The position numbers and the translations under genes were made by a program. From the NCBI GenBank assembly GCA_902783345.1, contig CACZQI010000055.1, positions 1-12,644 on the forward strand: a stretch of 12,644 bases of DNA, written 5' to 3'. This document shows positions 1 through 6,316 of the stretch, piece by piece; position 1 is the stretch's first letter, and each line of letters begins with the position of its first letter. The notes beneath the pieces are model-generated. The model ran no database searches and had not been told where the DNA came from. It worked only from the letters and a program-made list of their open reading frames with translations. The DNA comes from an uncultured Erysipelotrichaceae bacterium (GTDB taxonomy: Bacteria; Bacillota_I; Bacilli_A; RF39; UBA660).

Positions 1-714
1 AAAGATTAATTTATATTTATATAGAATATTTATATTGTTTATTCCATTAATTCCATTGGTAATTTCTAAAATGCCTGATAAAAGGGGATGATTAATTGGT
101 AAGATACTATTTAATACAGCAAATGTTATAATGCAACCTAAAATAAGCATAACGATATCAATAGATTTACTAATGCTTTCTATTAAATTAAATTCTTTTA
201 TTTTAAAATTATTACTCATATTATTACATTTATAATTACGATTTAATAGTCCAACGATAAGGTTTGACAAAAGATTAGCTATAATTAAATAAATACTATC
301 TTGATAATTTAAATAGCTTGTAATAGATAATATTAAGATAGGGTTATATAAAAGTGACATCGATAATAGTTTAATTCCTTCATTATTATCTATTACGTTA
401 TTATCAAGTAAATCTTTAATATACTTTGCATTAGTAGGGCATCCACTTAAAAAAGACATTATAATTACATATGAAGCATATTTACTTACCTTAAAAATTC
501 TAGTAAAAAGTGGACCAATATACTTACTTATTATATTAATAATATTTGAACTTAGTATTAAATCACTCATAATTATAATAGGAAAAACACTTGGTAAGAT
601 ACTTTCTTGCCATAATTTAAGACTATTTATAACTGCTAAGATAACTAATGGTCTTTTAATAAAAATTAAAATAAGAATTGTAATAATTAGTATATTTCTG
701 ATAAAATTCTTCAT
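1..714 (-). CDS. ylbJ: YlbJ-like sporulation membrane protein (C-terminus outside window)
   Basis: An open frame of 238 codons runs from an ATG at 714 to the window edge without a stop, so the C-terminus lies outside. The start is supported by AGGAG six bases upstream. The product is a multi-pass membrane protein: hydrophobic segments lie near residues 5-30, 45-65, 80-90, 115-135, 140-157 and 185-205. Residues 31-50 (W35, SILPSVFP) and 88-101 (LSGCPTNAKYIKDL) match the pattern I know from YlbJ and related nucleoside-recognition (Gate) domain proteins, in which W..slLPslfPf and SGyPtgAk recur. The later GILEITNG near 214-221 also fits. In Bacillus subtilis ylbJ is a SigE-regulated sporulation gene close to ylbL, as here, which strengthens the call. 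The exact transport role of YlbJ is not established. B. subtilis YlbJ is about 400 aa, so 60% or so is visible. A spore-maturation SpmA-like relative is the main alternative. Confidence 0.75.
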   Translation of the reverse strand, partial: MKNFIRNILIITILILIFIKRPLVILAVINSLKLWQESILPSVFPIIIMSDLILSSNIINIISKYIGPLFTRIFKVSKYASYVIIMSFLSGCPTNAKYIKDLLDNNVIDNNEGIKLLSMSLLYNPILILSITSYLNYQDSIYLIIANLLSNLIVGLLNRNYKCNNMSNNFKIKEFNLIESISKSIDIVMLILGCIITFAVLNSILPINHPLLSGILEITNGINGINNINILYKYKLIF

Positions 715-730
715 TTTTTCTCCTATAACA

Positions 731-745
731 TGCTATAATTTAATT
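731..745 (+). promoter_or_regulatory. Extended -10 promoter placing the ylbL-like start codon at +1 (leaderless)
   Basis: TGCTATAAT at 731-739 is a perfect extended -10 element. Only six bases (740-745) separate it from the ATG at 746, so a normal start site would fall on the start codon itself, and no Shine-Dalgarno sequence exists in the gap. The -35 region is poor, as is common with extended -10 promoters. A leaderless mRNA is inferred. Confidence 0.6.
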
Positions 746-1774
746 ATGAAAAGATATATTAATAAAATTTATGAAGAAGTAAAAAGATTTATTAAAGATA
801 ATTATTTTAGTATTATTTTTTTAATTTGTTTTGCAATATTTTGTTTTTATGATACCGGTTATAGTATTTATAAGCCAGGTGGTACGATAAATGCTACATC
901 TAGAATAAGTGGCGATAATTTATATAAAAGTAAAGGTACATTTAATATGGCTTATGTAGGTATGGTGCAAGGTAGACTACCATTTTATTTACTTGCTAAA
1001 GTAATTCCTAGCTGGAAACTTGTAAAAAAAGATAAACTAACTATATCTGATAAGGAAAACATGAATGATGTTTTAAAAAGAGATAGTTTAGAATATAAAG
1101 AAGCCTTAAATAATGCTATGTATGTAGCATTTACTAAAGCAGAAGTACCTTTTGAGATAACTTCATCTTCATTTTATGTAAAATTTAAAACTGATAAAAA
1201 TGATAGTAATCTTTCTGTTGGTGATGAAATAATAAGTTTCGATGATAATCGTTTTAAAAGTTTTGAAGATTTCTCTAATTATGTTAAAGGTAAAAAGGAA
1301 GGCGATAAGATTAAAATTAAATATTTAGATGGTAAAAAGGAAAAAGAAACTTACAGTACTGTTTATAAGGAAGATGATAGAGTATATGTTGGTTTATCAT
1401 TTATAAATATTATTGATATTAAATCGGATTATAATTTAAAAGTTGAAAATAAATCTTCTGAGTCTGGGCCAAGTGGTGGACTTATTACTGCTCTTGCTAT
1501 TTACAATGCTTTAACTAAAGATGATATTACTAATGGCAAAAAAATAGTTGGTACTGGAATTATAAATCTTGATGGTACAGTTGGTGAGATAGGTGGGATT
1601 GAATATAAACTATCATCAGCCGTAAAAAAACACGCGGATATCTTTCTATGTCCTAAAGAAAACTATAAAAGTGCTTTAGACTATGCAAAAAAATTAAAGT
1701 ATGATATAATTATTAAAGATATAAGTAGTTTTGATGAAGCAATTAACTATTTAAAGTCACAAAAAGGAGTGTAA
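746..1774 (+). CDS. ylbL: YlbL-type PDZ-Lon (S16) membrane-anchored serine protease
   Basis: The 342-aa product has a short cytoplasmic N-terminus, one membrane anchor at about residues 20-35, a PDZ domain at roughly 135-205 (LSVGDEIISFD at 156-166 is the typical PDZ turn), and a Lon-type S16 protease domain from about 225 to the end. The Ser-Lys dyad is visible: S243 in SGPSGG and K288 in GGIEYKLSSA, with LDGTVGEIGG just before the lysine. This architecture and length match Bacillus YlbL and streptococcal SepM, which act outside the membrane on secreted or membrane substrates; the substrate here is unknown. It is divergent from the YlbJ-like gene (31 bp gap), the neighbourhood known from Bacillus. 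It has no ribosome binding site and is probably leaderless. The following gene begins three bases after its stop. Confidence 0.9.
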   Translation: MKRYINKIYEEVKRFIKDNYFSIIFLICFAIFCFYDTGYSIYKPGGTINATSRISGDNLYKSKGTFNMAYVGMVQGRLPFYLLAKVIPSWKLVKKDKLTISDKENMNDVLKRDSLEYKEALNNAMYVAFTKAEVPFEITSSSFYVKFKTDKNDSNLSVGDEIISFDDNRFKSFEDFSNYVKGKKEGDKIKIKYLDGKKEKETYSTVYKEDDRVYVGLSFINIIDIKSDYNLKVENKSSESGPSGGLITALAIYNALTKDDITNGKKIVGTGIINLDGTVGEIGGIEYKLSSAVKKHADIFLCPKENYKSALDYAKKLKYDIIIKDISSFDEAINYLKSQKGV

Positions 1775-1777
1775 AAA

Positions 1778-2566
1778 ATGGAAAGAGTAGTACTTTATGA
1801 TTTAGATGATGTAATAAAAAATATGAAAGGATTAAAATTTACTAAGAATTCAAACAATCTTGAATTAGTGGCATTATGGCCAATAGATAATGAAAGAGTG
1901 CGCATTTTAGATAATTCATTACTTACTGAATATGCAGGTCTTGCTAATGGTTTTAATCGTAGCCGTAATTTTATCCGTAAATTAGGTAAAGAACTAGCAC
2001 CTAATTCTTATTGTGATTATTATTACCAAATTAAAAATGTACCTGAAACTGCGCCACTTCGTGAGAAACTTGCAGATAGTCAGTTAATAGTTAATGCAGA
2101 AAAAGATGAAGTTGGTTATATTGGATATGTTGAAGGTAAAGTAAAAGATGGAACTAAAGAATACTTCCCTCATGATATTCAAACTCCTAAAGAAACTAGT
2201 ATTCCTACCCATGATATTCATATTTTCTATGAGTATGATCCTAAATATGAAAAACCAAGTTACGGCAACATCTTTGAACTTATTAAAGTAGCAGATGATG
2301 CAAATGGCACCCCAATTTGGAAAAGAGAAGATAAAATTATTCAAAATGAAAGTAGTGAAGAATACGCTGAAAGAGCTTTAAATAAAGGTGTTCGCACTAT
2401 GGTTGATGTTCCTAGTGATAAATATGAAGAAGTGAAAAGAGAAGTATCTCGAGTTGGTAGACAAAAATATTTAAGAGAATTTGTTACCCTTCCAGAGATG
2501 GGAAATGATTATTATCTTGAAAATAATACTTTAAAACTTCAAGGAAATATTGATAAGCAATTATAA
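1778..2566 (+). CDS. Hypothetical protein, 262 aa, co-transcribed with the YlbL-like protease
   Basis: I do not recognise this family. The start is firm: AAAGGAGTG lies eight bases before the ATG, and the gene follows the protease stop by three bases, so the two form an operon. The product is soluble-looking, acidic and without a signal peptide or membrane segment. It is rich in Tyr and charged residues, with a central YGNIFELIKVADD (161-173) and a Pro/His-rich stretch around 131-146 (PHDIQTPKETSIPTHD). Codon choice is less AT-skewed than in neighbours, with several CGT/CGC arginine codons near 1950-1980, which hints at good expression. A hairpin with a T-rich tail follows directly. Sitting between ylbL-like and SpoVID-like genes, a role in the spore or cell envelope is possible but is context only. 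Confidence 0.85.
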   Translation: MERVVLYDLDDVIKNMKGLKFTKNSNNLELVALWPIDNERVRILDNSLLTEYAGLANGFNRSRNFIRKLGKELAPNSYCDYYYQIKNVPETAPLREKLADSQLIVNAEKDEVGYIGYVEGKVKDGTKEYFPHDIQTPKETSIPTHDIHIFYEYDPKYEKPSYGNIFELIKVADDANGTPIWKREDKIIQNESSEEYAERALNKGVRTMVDVPSDKYEEVKREVSRVGRQKYLREFVTLPEMGNDYYLENNTLKLQGNIDKQL

Positions 2567-2595
2567 AATAAAAGATATTTGGTCTTTTATTTTTA
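2567..2595 (+). terminator. AT-rich hairpin terminator after the 262-aa gene
   Basis: A perfect 9-bp stem (AATAAAAGA at 2567-2575 with TCTTTTATT at 2583-2591) encloses a seven-base loop and runs into a T-rich tail. The stem has only one G-C pair, so termination is probably partial and the SpoVID-like gene downstream may receive read-through. Confidence 0.5.
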
Positions 2596-2630
2596 TTTGT
2601 TCATATAGTTGTTATGAAAGGAATGATTAT

Positions 2631-3350
2631 ATGAATGAAACTTTTACAATTAGTAAAGAATTTTTATTTAAAACCAATATTTATGAAATAACTAGTATCT
2701 CCATTGAATATAACTTTGATATTGATGGTTCTAATTTAGATGGAGTATTTATTATTTCTGGTGATTATCGTTTACATGAAATAAGTATTAATAAAGAAGA
2801 TTTTAGTTATAAAATCCCATTTACTCATGAAATACCTAGTGATATTAATTTAGATACAATGGAAGTAGAAATTAATGACTTTACTTATGATTTTAAAAAT
2901 GGTGATGAATTATCAGTAAATATTGAATATACAATAACTGGTGAAAAAGAAATAATTGAATTTAACGATAAAGAAGAACTTAATGAATTTTTAAATAATA
3001 ATGAAGCTGAAGTAGTTGATTTAAGTGAAGATACCCTTTCTACTCCTGAAGAAACTGATAGAGTAGATATAGAAGATGTAGTAGATAAAGACATCAATTT
3101 AGATGTCAATGAAATAAATATGCCAAGTGCAAATGATGATGTTAAAGTAGACCAGCAAATGTTTTTAAATAATTTAAATAAAGATGATGGTTTTATTAAA
3201 TATCATATTCATACGGTTGTCATGAATGATACTTTAGAAAGCATTTGTAATAAATATAAAGTAAACGTTAATACTTTAAAGAAATATAATACTTTTGATA
3301 GTCTAGAACTCAATATGAAATTACTAATTCCTGAAGATGAAGAGAATTAA
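2631..3350 (+). CDS. spoVID: SpoVID-like spore morphogenetic protein with C-terminal LysM
   Basis: The 239-aa product starts at the ATG preceded by AAAGGAATGAT; an in-frame TTG at 2550 lies inside the upstream gene and terminator and is not credible. The N-terminal 100 residues form a beta-rich domain with DGVFIISGDYRLHE at 37-50, which resembles the SpoVID N-terminal module (short strands ending in a G.Y motif). Residues 105-185 are acidic and likely disordered. Residues 190-234 are a LysM domain (YHIHTVVMNDTLESICNKY, then VNTLKKYN and a final LLIP). In Bacillus, SpoVID binds the spore coat to the outer forespore membrane and encases the spore; its LysM-bearing C-terminus recruits partners. 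At less than half the length of Bacillus SpoVID this is a compact version. The next gene is YsxE-like, the same pair as in Bacillus, which is strong support. Confidence 0.8.
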   Translation: MNETFTISKEFLFKTNIYEITSISIEYNFDIDGSNLDGVFIISGDYRLHEISINKEDFSYKIPFTHEIPSDINLDTMEVEINDFTYDFKNGDELSVNIEYTITGEKEIIEFNDKEELNEFLNNNEAEVVDLSEDTLSTPEETDRVDIEDVVDKDINLDVNEINMPSANDDVKVDQQMFLNNLNKDDGFIKYHIHTVVMNDTLESICNKYKVNVNTLKKYNTFDSLELNMKLLIPEDEEN

Positions 3351-4203
3351 GGAAGTATTTAATCCTAAAAAAATAACATTAGCAGGTAAATCAACAATAG
3401 TTGATACTGATAGTGGTAAATATGTAGTTAAAGAGAAAAATAAAGATTTAAAAGATTTATTTGCTTATTTAGATAGTAGGTCTTTTGGAAACTATCCTAA
3501 AATAATTGATGAATACGACAATAATTATGTCTATGAATATATAGATGATGTAAAAACGCCTATTAATCAAAAAGCCAATGATATGGCTAAAACTCTTGCT
3601 AATCTTCATTACAAAACTAGTTTTACCAAACCAATAGTTAAAGATGATGTGAAAGAAATATATGAAAATATTTTAGGCAATATAATGTATTTTGAATCGT
3701 ATTATAATAAGATTTACATAGAAGCCGAAAATGAAGAATATATGAGACCATCTTATTATTTACTAATTAGAAATGAAAGCAAAATAAATTCATTAATTAA
3801 ATTTTTAAAAGATGAACTAGAAAAATGGTATAAAGCTGTTTTTAATAGTGATAAAACTAGAGTAGTTTATTGCCATAATAATCTTAGTTTAGAGCATTTT
3901 AAAAATAATAATTTTATTAGTTGGGATAATTATAAAGTTGATAGTCCGGTTCTAGATTTAATTAATTTATATCATAATGATTTTAATAAATATGATTATG
4001 GTTCGTTTTTAAGTAATTATTTAAAAAATAATGAACTTAAAAATAACGAAAAAAGATTACTATTTATCGTAATCTCACTTCCTAAAGTAACATATTTTAC
4101 TGATGATGAGATGGAAAACACTATCTCAGTTGGTAAATTAATAGATTACATTAATAATACGGAAAAACTTATTAAACCATATTATCCGTTAGATAACGAT
4201 TAA
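3337..4203 (+). CDS. ysxE: YsxE-like spore coat kinase-fold protein (aminoglycoside phosphotransferase-like)
   Basis: The 288-aa product has a kinase/phosphotransferase fold: a nucleotide-loop lysine at 32 (KYVVKEK), a hinge-like YVYEYID (64-70), the catalytic-loop equivalent CHNNLSLEHF at 179-188 and a metal-site equivalent ISWDNY (D197). In active APH-type enzymes the loop reads H-G-D; here it is H180-N181-N182, so the catalytic Asp is replaced by Asn and the protein may be a pseudokinase. CotS and YsxE of Bacillus are related coat proteins, and ysxE directly follows spoVID there as here. The ATG lies inside the end of the SpoVID-like gene (14-nt overlap, with GAAGATGAAGAG around it), so translational coupling is likely. 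A strong terminator closes the gene. Confidence 0.75.
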   Translation: MKRIKEVFNPKKITLAGKSTIVDTDSGKYVVKEKNKDLKDLFAYLDSRSFGNYPKIIDEYDNNYVYEYIDDVKTPINQKANDMAKTLANLHYKTSFTKPIVKDDVKEIYENILGNIMYFESYYNKIYIEAENEEYMRPSYYLLIRNESKINSLIKFLKDELEKWYKAVFNSDKTRVVYCHNNLSLEHFKNNNFISWDNYKVDSPVLDLINLYHNDFNKYDYGSFLSNYLKNNELKNNEKRLLFIVISLPKVTYFTDDEMENTISVGKLIDYINNTEKLIKPYYPLDND

Positions 4204-4226
4204 ACCTCACTTTTAATGAGGTTTTT
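4202..4226 (+). terminator. Intrinsic terminator of the ylbL-ysxE run
   Basis: An 8-bp perfect stem (AAACCTCA at 4202-4209 with TGAGGTTT at 4217-4224), a seven-base loop and five T's form a textbook Rho-independent terminator that begins in the stop codon of the YsxE-like gene. Read on the other strand it could also stop the convergent small gene, though its T-tract there is short. Confidence 0.85.
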
Positions 4227-4229
4227 ATC

Positions 4230-4421
4230 TTAATAAGGCCATATTATTTTTATAAGCAAGAAAAATAAAAGACAAATTTCCACTAGTAAAATAAATATAT
4301 GCCATCTAAAAGGAAAAATAAAAGTCAAAATTATTTGATAAAATATTAAACCACATAGTATAAGTATCCATAAGGCTATACCTAAGCCTTTAAATGGATT
4401 ATGATTTGGACCTGGACACAT
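4230..4421 (-). CDS. Small hydrophobic membrane protein, 63 aa
   Basis: I do not recognise this protein. The best start is the ATG at 4421, preceded by AGGTGAT five bases away; a GTG at 4430 overlaps that ribosome binding site. The product opens with MCPGPNHNPFKGLG and then has two or three membrane segments (about residues 15-32, 34-40 and 44-60), ending in KIIWPY. The gene has a proper ribosome binding site, is convergent with the YsxE-like gene and shares its terminator region, so it is probably real. A TATAAT at 4434-4439 on this strand and a TATATT just upstream are possible -10 elements, though the first would leave a very short leader. Function unknown. Confidence 0.65.
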   Translation of the reverse strand: MCPGPNHNPFKGLGIALWILILCGLIFYQIILTFIFPFRWHIFILLVEICLLFFLLIKIIWPY

Positions 4422-4501
4422 ATTTATCACCTATTATAATATATGAAAATATTAAAATTTTGCTTAAACTATTACTTTAGTTCATTTTTTAGTAATTTTA
4501 G

Positions 4502-4531
4502 TTATACTTTTATAGTAAAATATGTTAGAAT
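4502..4531 (+). promoter_or_regulatory. Promoter of the 4561-6240 operon
   Basis: TGTTAGAAT at 4523-4531 is an extended -10, with a weak -35 TTATAC at 4502-4507 (18-bp spacing). It places the transcript start near 4538 and shows that the in-frame ATG at 4522 lies inside the promoter and cannot be the start. Confidence 0.45.
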
Positions 4532-4560
4532 ATCTACTGTTAAAGAAAAGAGATGATTAT

Positions 4561-5214
4561 ATGGAAAATGAGCCGATTCAAAAATCTGATAGTTATTCGG
4601 ATGAAGTTTATAATGAATTAACAAATGAATACTCTAAATATATCCCTCGAAATATTGATAAAATATTTGTGGATTTAATGAACCATATTACAAAATATAA
4701 TAAATATCAAGGTAGATTTATTAATTTAATTAAAGATGATTTAAAACAAATAGATGATATTAGTTGTTTAAATACTAAAGTCAGAACTAAATATCTTGAT
4801 TTTAAAGGATTACCTGAAGAAAATTTAAGATTATCTATCCTATTACCTAAAATAATAAAATTGCGTCAACTTGCTTATCAAAAAGCATATTATTTAGCAT
4901 CTGATATTATTCTTAATAAAATGTCTGATTATCATTTACATGAGGATTTTTTACTTGCTTACAATAGTATAAATGAACTTGATATAGATAATTTTTATGT
5001 AGATTTACGTATCTATAATACTGAACAAACAATTGATAGATACTTTGATGAATGCGCTTTAATAGATTTAATATGTGATGCTTTAAGTGGTAAAGATATT
5101 AGTATAGATACTATTGAAAATCTAGAGCATAATTTATATAAAATGCATAACAAAATATTTGAATATTTAAAAAGGAGATATGTTAAGAGTAACAAAATAT
5201 TAGAAAAGAGATGA
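4561..5214 (+). CDS. Hypothetical all-helical protein, 217 aa (paralogue A)
   Basis: I do not recognise this family. The start is set at the ATG preceded by AAAGAGATGAT, the same ribosome binding site as in the next gene; the longer in-frame form would start within the -10 element. The product is predicted soluble and helical throughout, with a mixed-charge N-terminus, conserved-looking PRNIDKIFVDLMNHITKY at 29-46, and a C-terminal LSGKDISIDTIENLEHNL (175-192) followed by a basic tail (KRRY at 204-207). The order, length and segment spacing match the next gene (LPNYIEDLYIKLISELIKY and LNKKSINSKDLESIDKNI there), so the two are probably diverged tandem duplicates. The stop is TGA, the only TGA stop seen in the window. 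First gene of a three-gene operon that precedes the HerA ATPase. Confidence 0.85.
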   Translation: MENEPIQKSDSYSDEVYNELTNEYSKYIPRNIDKIFVDLMNHITKYNKYQGRFINLIKDDLKQIDDISCLNTKVRTKYLDFKGLPEENLRLSILLPKIIKLRQLAYQKAYYLASDIILNKMSDYHLHEDFLLAYNSINELDIDNFYVDLRIYNTEQTIDRYFDECALIDLICDALSGKDISIDTIENLEHNLYKMHNKIFEYLKRRYVKSNKILEKR

Positions 5215-5218
5215 TATT

Positions 5219-5815
5219 ATGTTACAAGTAAGTCGTGCTAAAGATGATTTAGCTCGTCAACTATTACCTAATTATATTGAAGATTTATATATAAAATTAA
5301 TTAGTGAACTAATTAAATATTTAAAAATTGTAAATACTGATGATGAAAATGCTAAACAAATTATTTTAAATAATACTAAACAAATATTAAAAGAAATTTT
5401 AGATAGTAAAAGTATTAATGATTTAGATAAAATATCTATTGTTTTTACTCGTAATTATCCAAATCCAGAAATTAATTTAATTAATAGTTATGTTACATTA
5501 AGAAAAAGCATTTATAGTTACATGGAATACTTTTTATACCTTCTAATAAAAAAAGAATCTATTAATGAGTTAGAAAAAGCCTTATTTATAATTAGCATTA
5601 ATGCTTTAAAAATGTTTGATATTGATGAAATTTTAGAAAGCAAGGCTTCTTATATTGATTATTATAAGTTATTAAATATATGCAATGATTATCTTAATAA
5701 GAAATCTATTAATAGTAAAGATTTAGAATCAATTGATAAAAATATCTTAAATAAATATCAAATTATTATAGATACTATTAATGATAGTTATATATATAGT
5801 TTAAAACTTAAATAG
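5219..5815 (+). CDS. Hypothetical all-helical protein, 198 aa (paralogue B)
   Basis: Not recognised. The ATG lies four bases after the upstream stop, with AAAGAGATGAT as ribosome binding site, so it is tightly coupled to paralogue A. The product is almost entirely alpha-helical, with no signal peptide. LPNYIEDLYIKLISELIKY (16-34) aligns with paralogue A 28-46, and LNKKSINSKDLESIDKNI (159-176) with its 175-192. The middle contains an aromatic-rich helix (SYVTLRKSIYSYMEYFLYLL at 90-109) where paralogue A has LRQLAYQKAYYLASDII. Identity is low, so the shared ancestry is an inference from position, length and patterned residues. Two related helical subunits made together suggest a heteromeric complex. 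Confidence 0.85.
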   Translation: MLQVSRAKDDLARQLLPNYIEDLYIKLISELIKYLKIVNTDDENAKQIILNNTKQILKEILDSKSINDLDKISIVFTRNYPNPEINLINSYVTLRKSIYSYMEYFLYLLIKKESINELEKALFIISINALKMFDIDEILESKASYIDYYKLLNICNDYLNKKSINSKDLESIDKNILNKYQIIIDTINDSYIYSLKLK

Positions 5816-5823
5816 GGTATTGT

Positions 5824-6240
5824 ATGAAAGTAATAAGAAATAATATTTTATATGTAGAAGCCCATGATTTAAATAATATAGAAATATCAAACTATGATAG
5901 TAATGATACATTAATTGAAATAAGTGATATAAATAAAATCGAACTTATTAAAAATAGAGAAGATATATTAGATTATGATTATATTAAAAGTTTAACTAGT
6001 AATGAATTAAATGAATTACTTAATGAGATTAAGAAAAAACATGATGTATTATGCTTAAAATATTTAAAATCATCACAATTTAATCGTAAATTATTAGATA
6101 AAGATTTAGATTATAAAAATATTATGAAAAAATATAAATATTTATATGATGAGCTTAAAAATTATATTAATAATAAAGAAGAAATTGATTATAAATTTTC
6201 AAAAGTTTTAAGTAATAGTGATATTACACTAATTAAGTAA
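5824..6240 (+). CDS. Hypothetical protein, 138 aa, third gene of the operon
   Basis: Not recognised. It starts eight bases after paralogue B with a weak ribosome binding site (AGGG, about seven bases before ATG), so translation may depend on coupling. Residues 1-45 look beta-rich (MKVIRNNILYVEAHDL, then a run of short hydrophobic strands); residues 55-125 are a charged, heptad-like helical region (ELNELLNEIKKKHD, KKYKYLYDELKNYI). There is no membrane segment. The gene ends at a terminator hairpin, so the operon consists of exactly three genes, and HerA downstream has its own promoter. Confidence 0.8.
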   Translation: MKVIRNNILYVEAHDLNNIEISNYDSNDTLIEISDINKIELIKNREDILDYDYIKSLTSNELNELLNEIKKKHDVLCLKYLKSSQFNRKLLDKDLDYKNIMKKYKYLYDELKNYINNKEEIDYKFSKVLSNSDITLIK

Positions 6241-6268
6241 AGATAATCAAGAAAAATTATCTTTTTAT
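6239..6268 (+). terminator. Terminator of the three-gene operon
   Basis: AAAGATAAT at 6239-6247 pairs perfectly with ATTATCTTT at 6256-6264 around an eight-base loop and is followed by further T-rich sequence. Only one G-C pair, so strength is uncertain; some read-through into herA is possible. Confidence 0.6.
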
Positions 6269-6281
6269 TTTGCCCAAAATA

Positions 6282-6290
6282 TGTTATACT
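6282..6290 (+). promoter_or_regulatory. Extended -10 promoter of the HerA-like gene
   Basis: TGTTATACT is an extended -10 (TGnTATAcT) with only a T-rich -35 region (TTTTAT at 6262-6267). Transcription would begin near 6297, giving a leader of about 20 bases that holds AAAGAGGTTGG. It overlaps an in-frame ATG at 6281, which is therefore not the start. Confidence 0.6.
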
Positions 6291-6316
6291 TACTTATAGT
6301 AAAGAGGTTGGTTAAA

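Noticed and set aside
2084..2344. Minus-strand 86-codon frame inside the 262-aa gene
   Set aside because: It lies fully within a well-supported gene, has no ribosome binding site and gives a low-complexity Phe/Ile/Asn product typical of an antisense frame in AT-rich DNA. The frames at 2885-3109, 5013-5195, 8412-8597 and 11177-11362 were dropped for the same reason.
5212..5248. Mycoplasma-type code with TGA as tryptophan
   Set aside because: Tryptophan is TGG throughout, and TGA serves as the stop at 5212-5214 with a good start site immediately after it. Reading through adds only nine codons and would run into the next gene.
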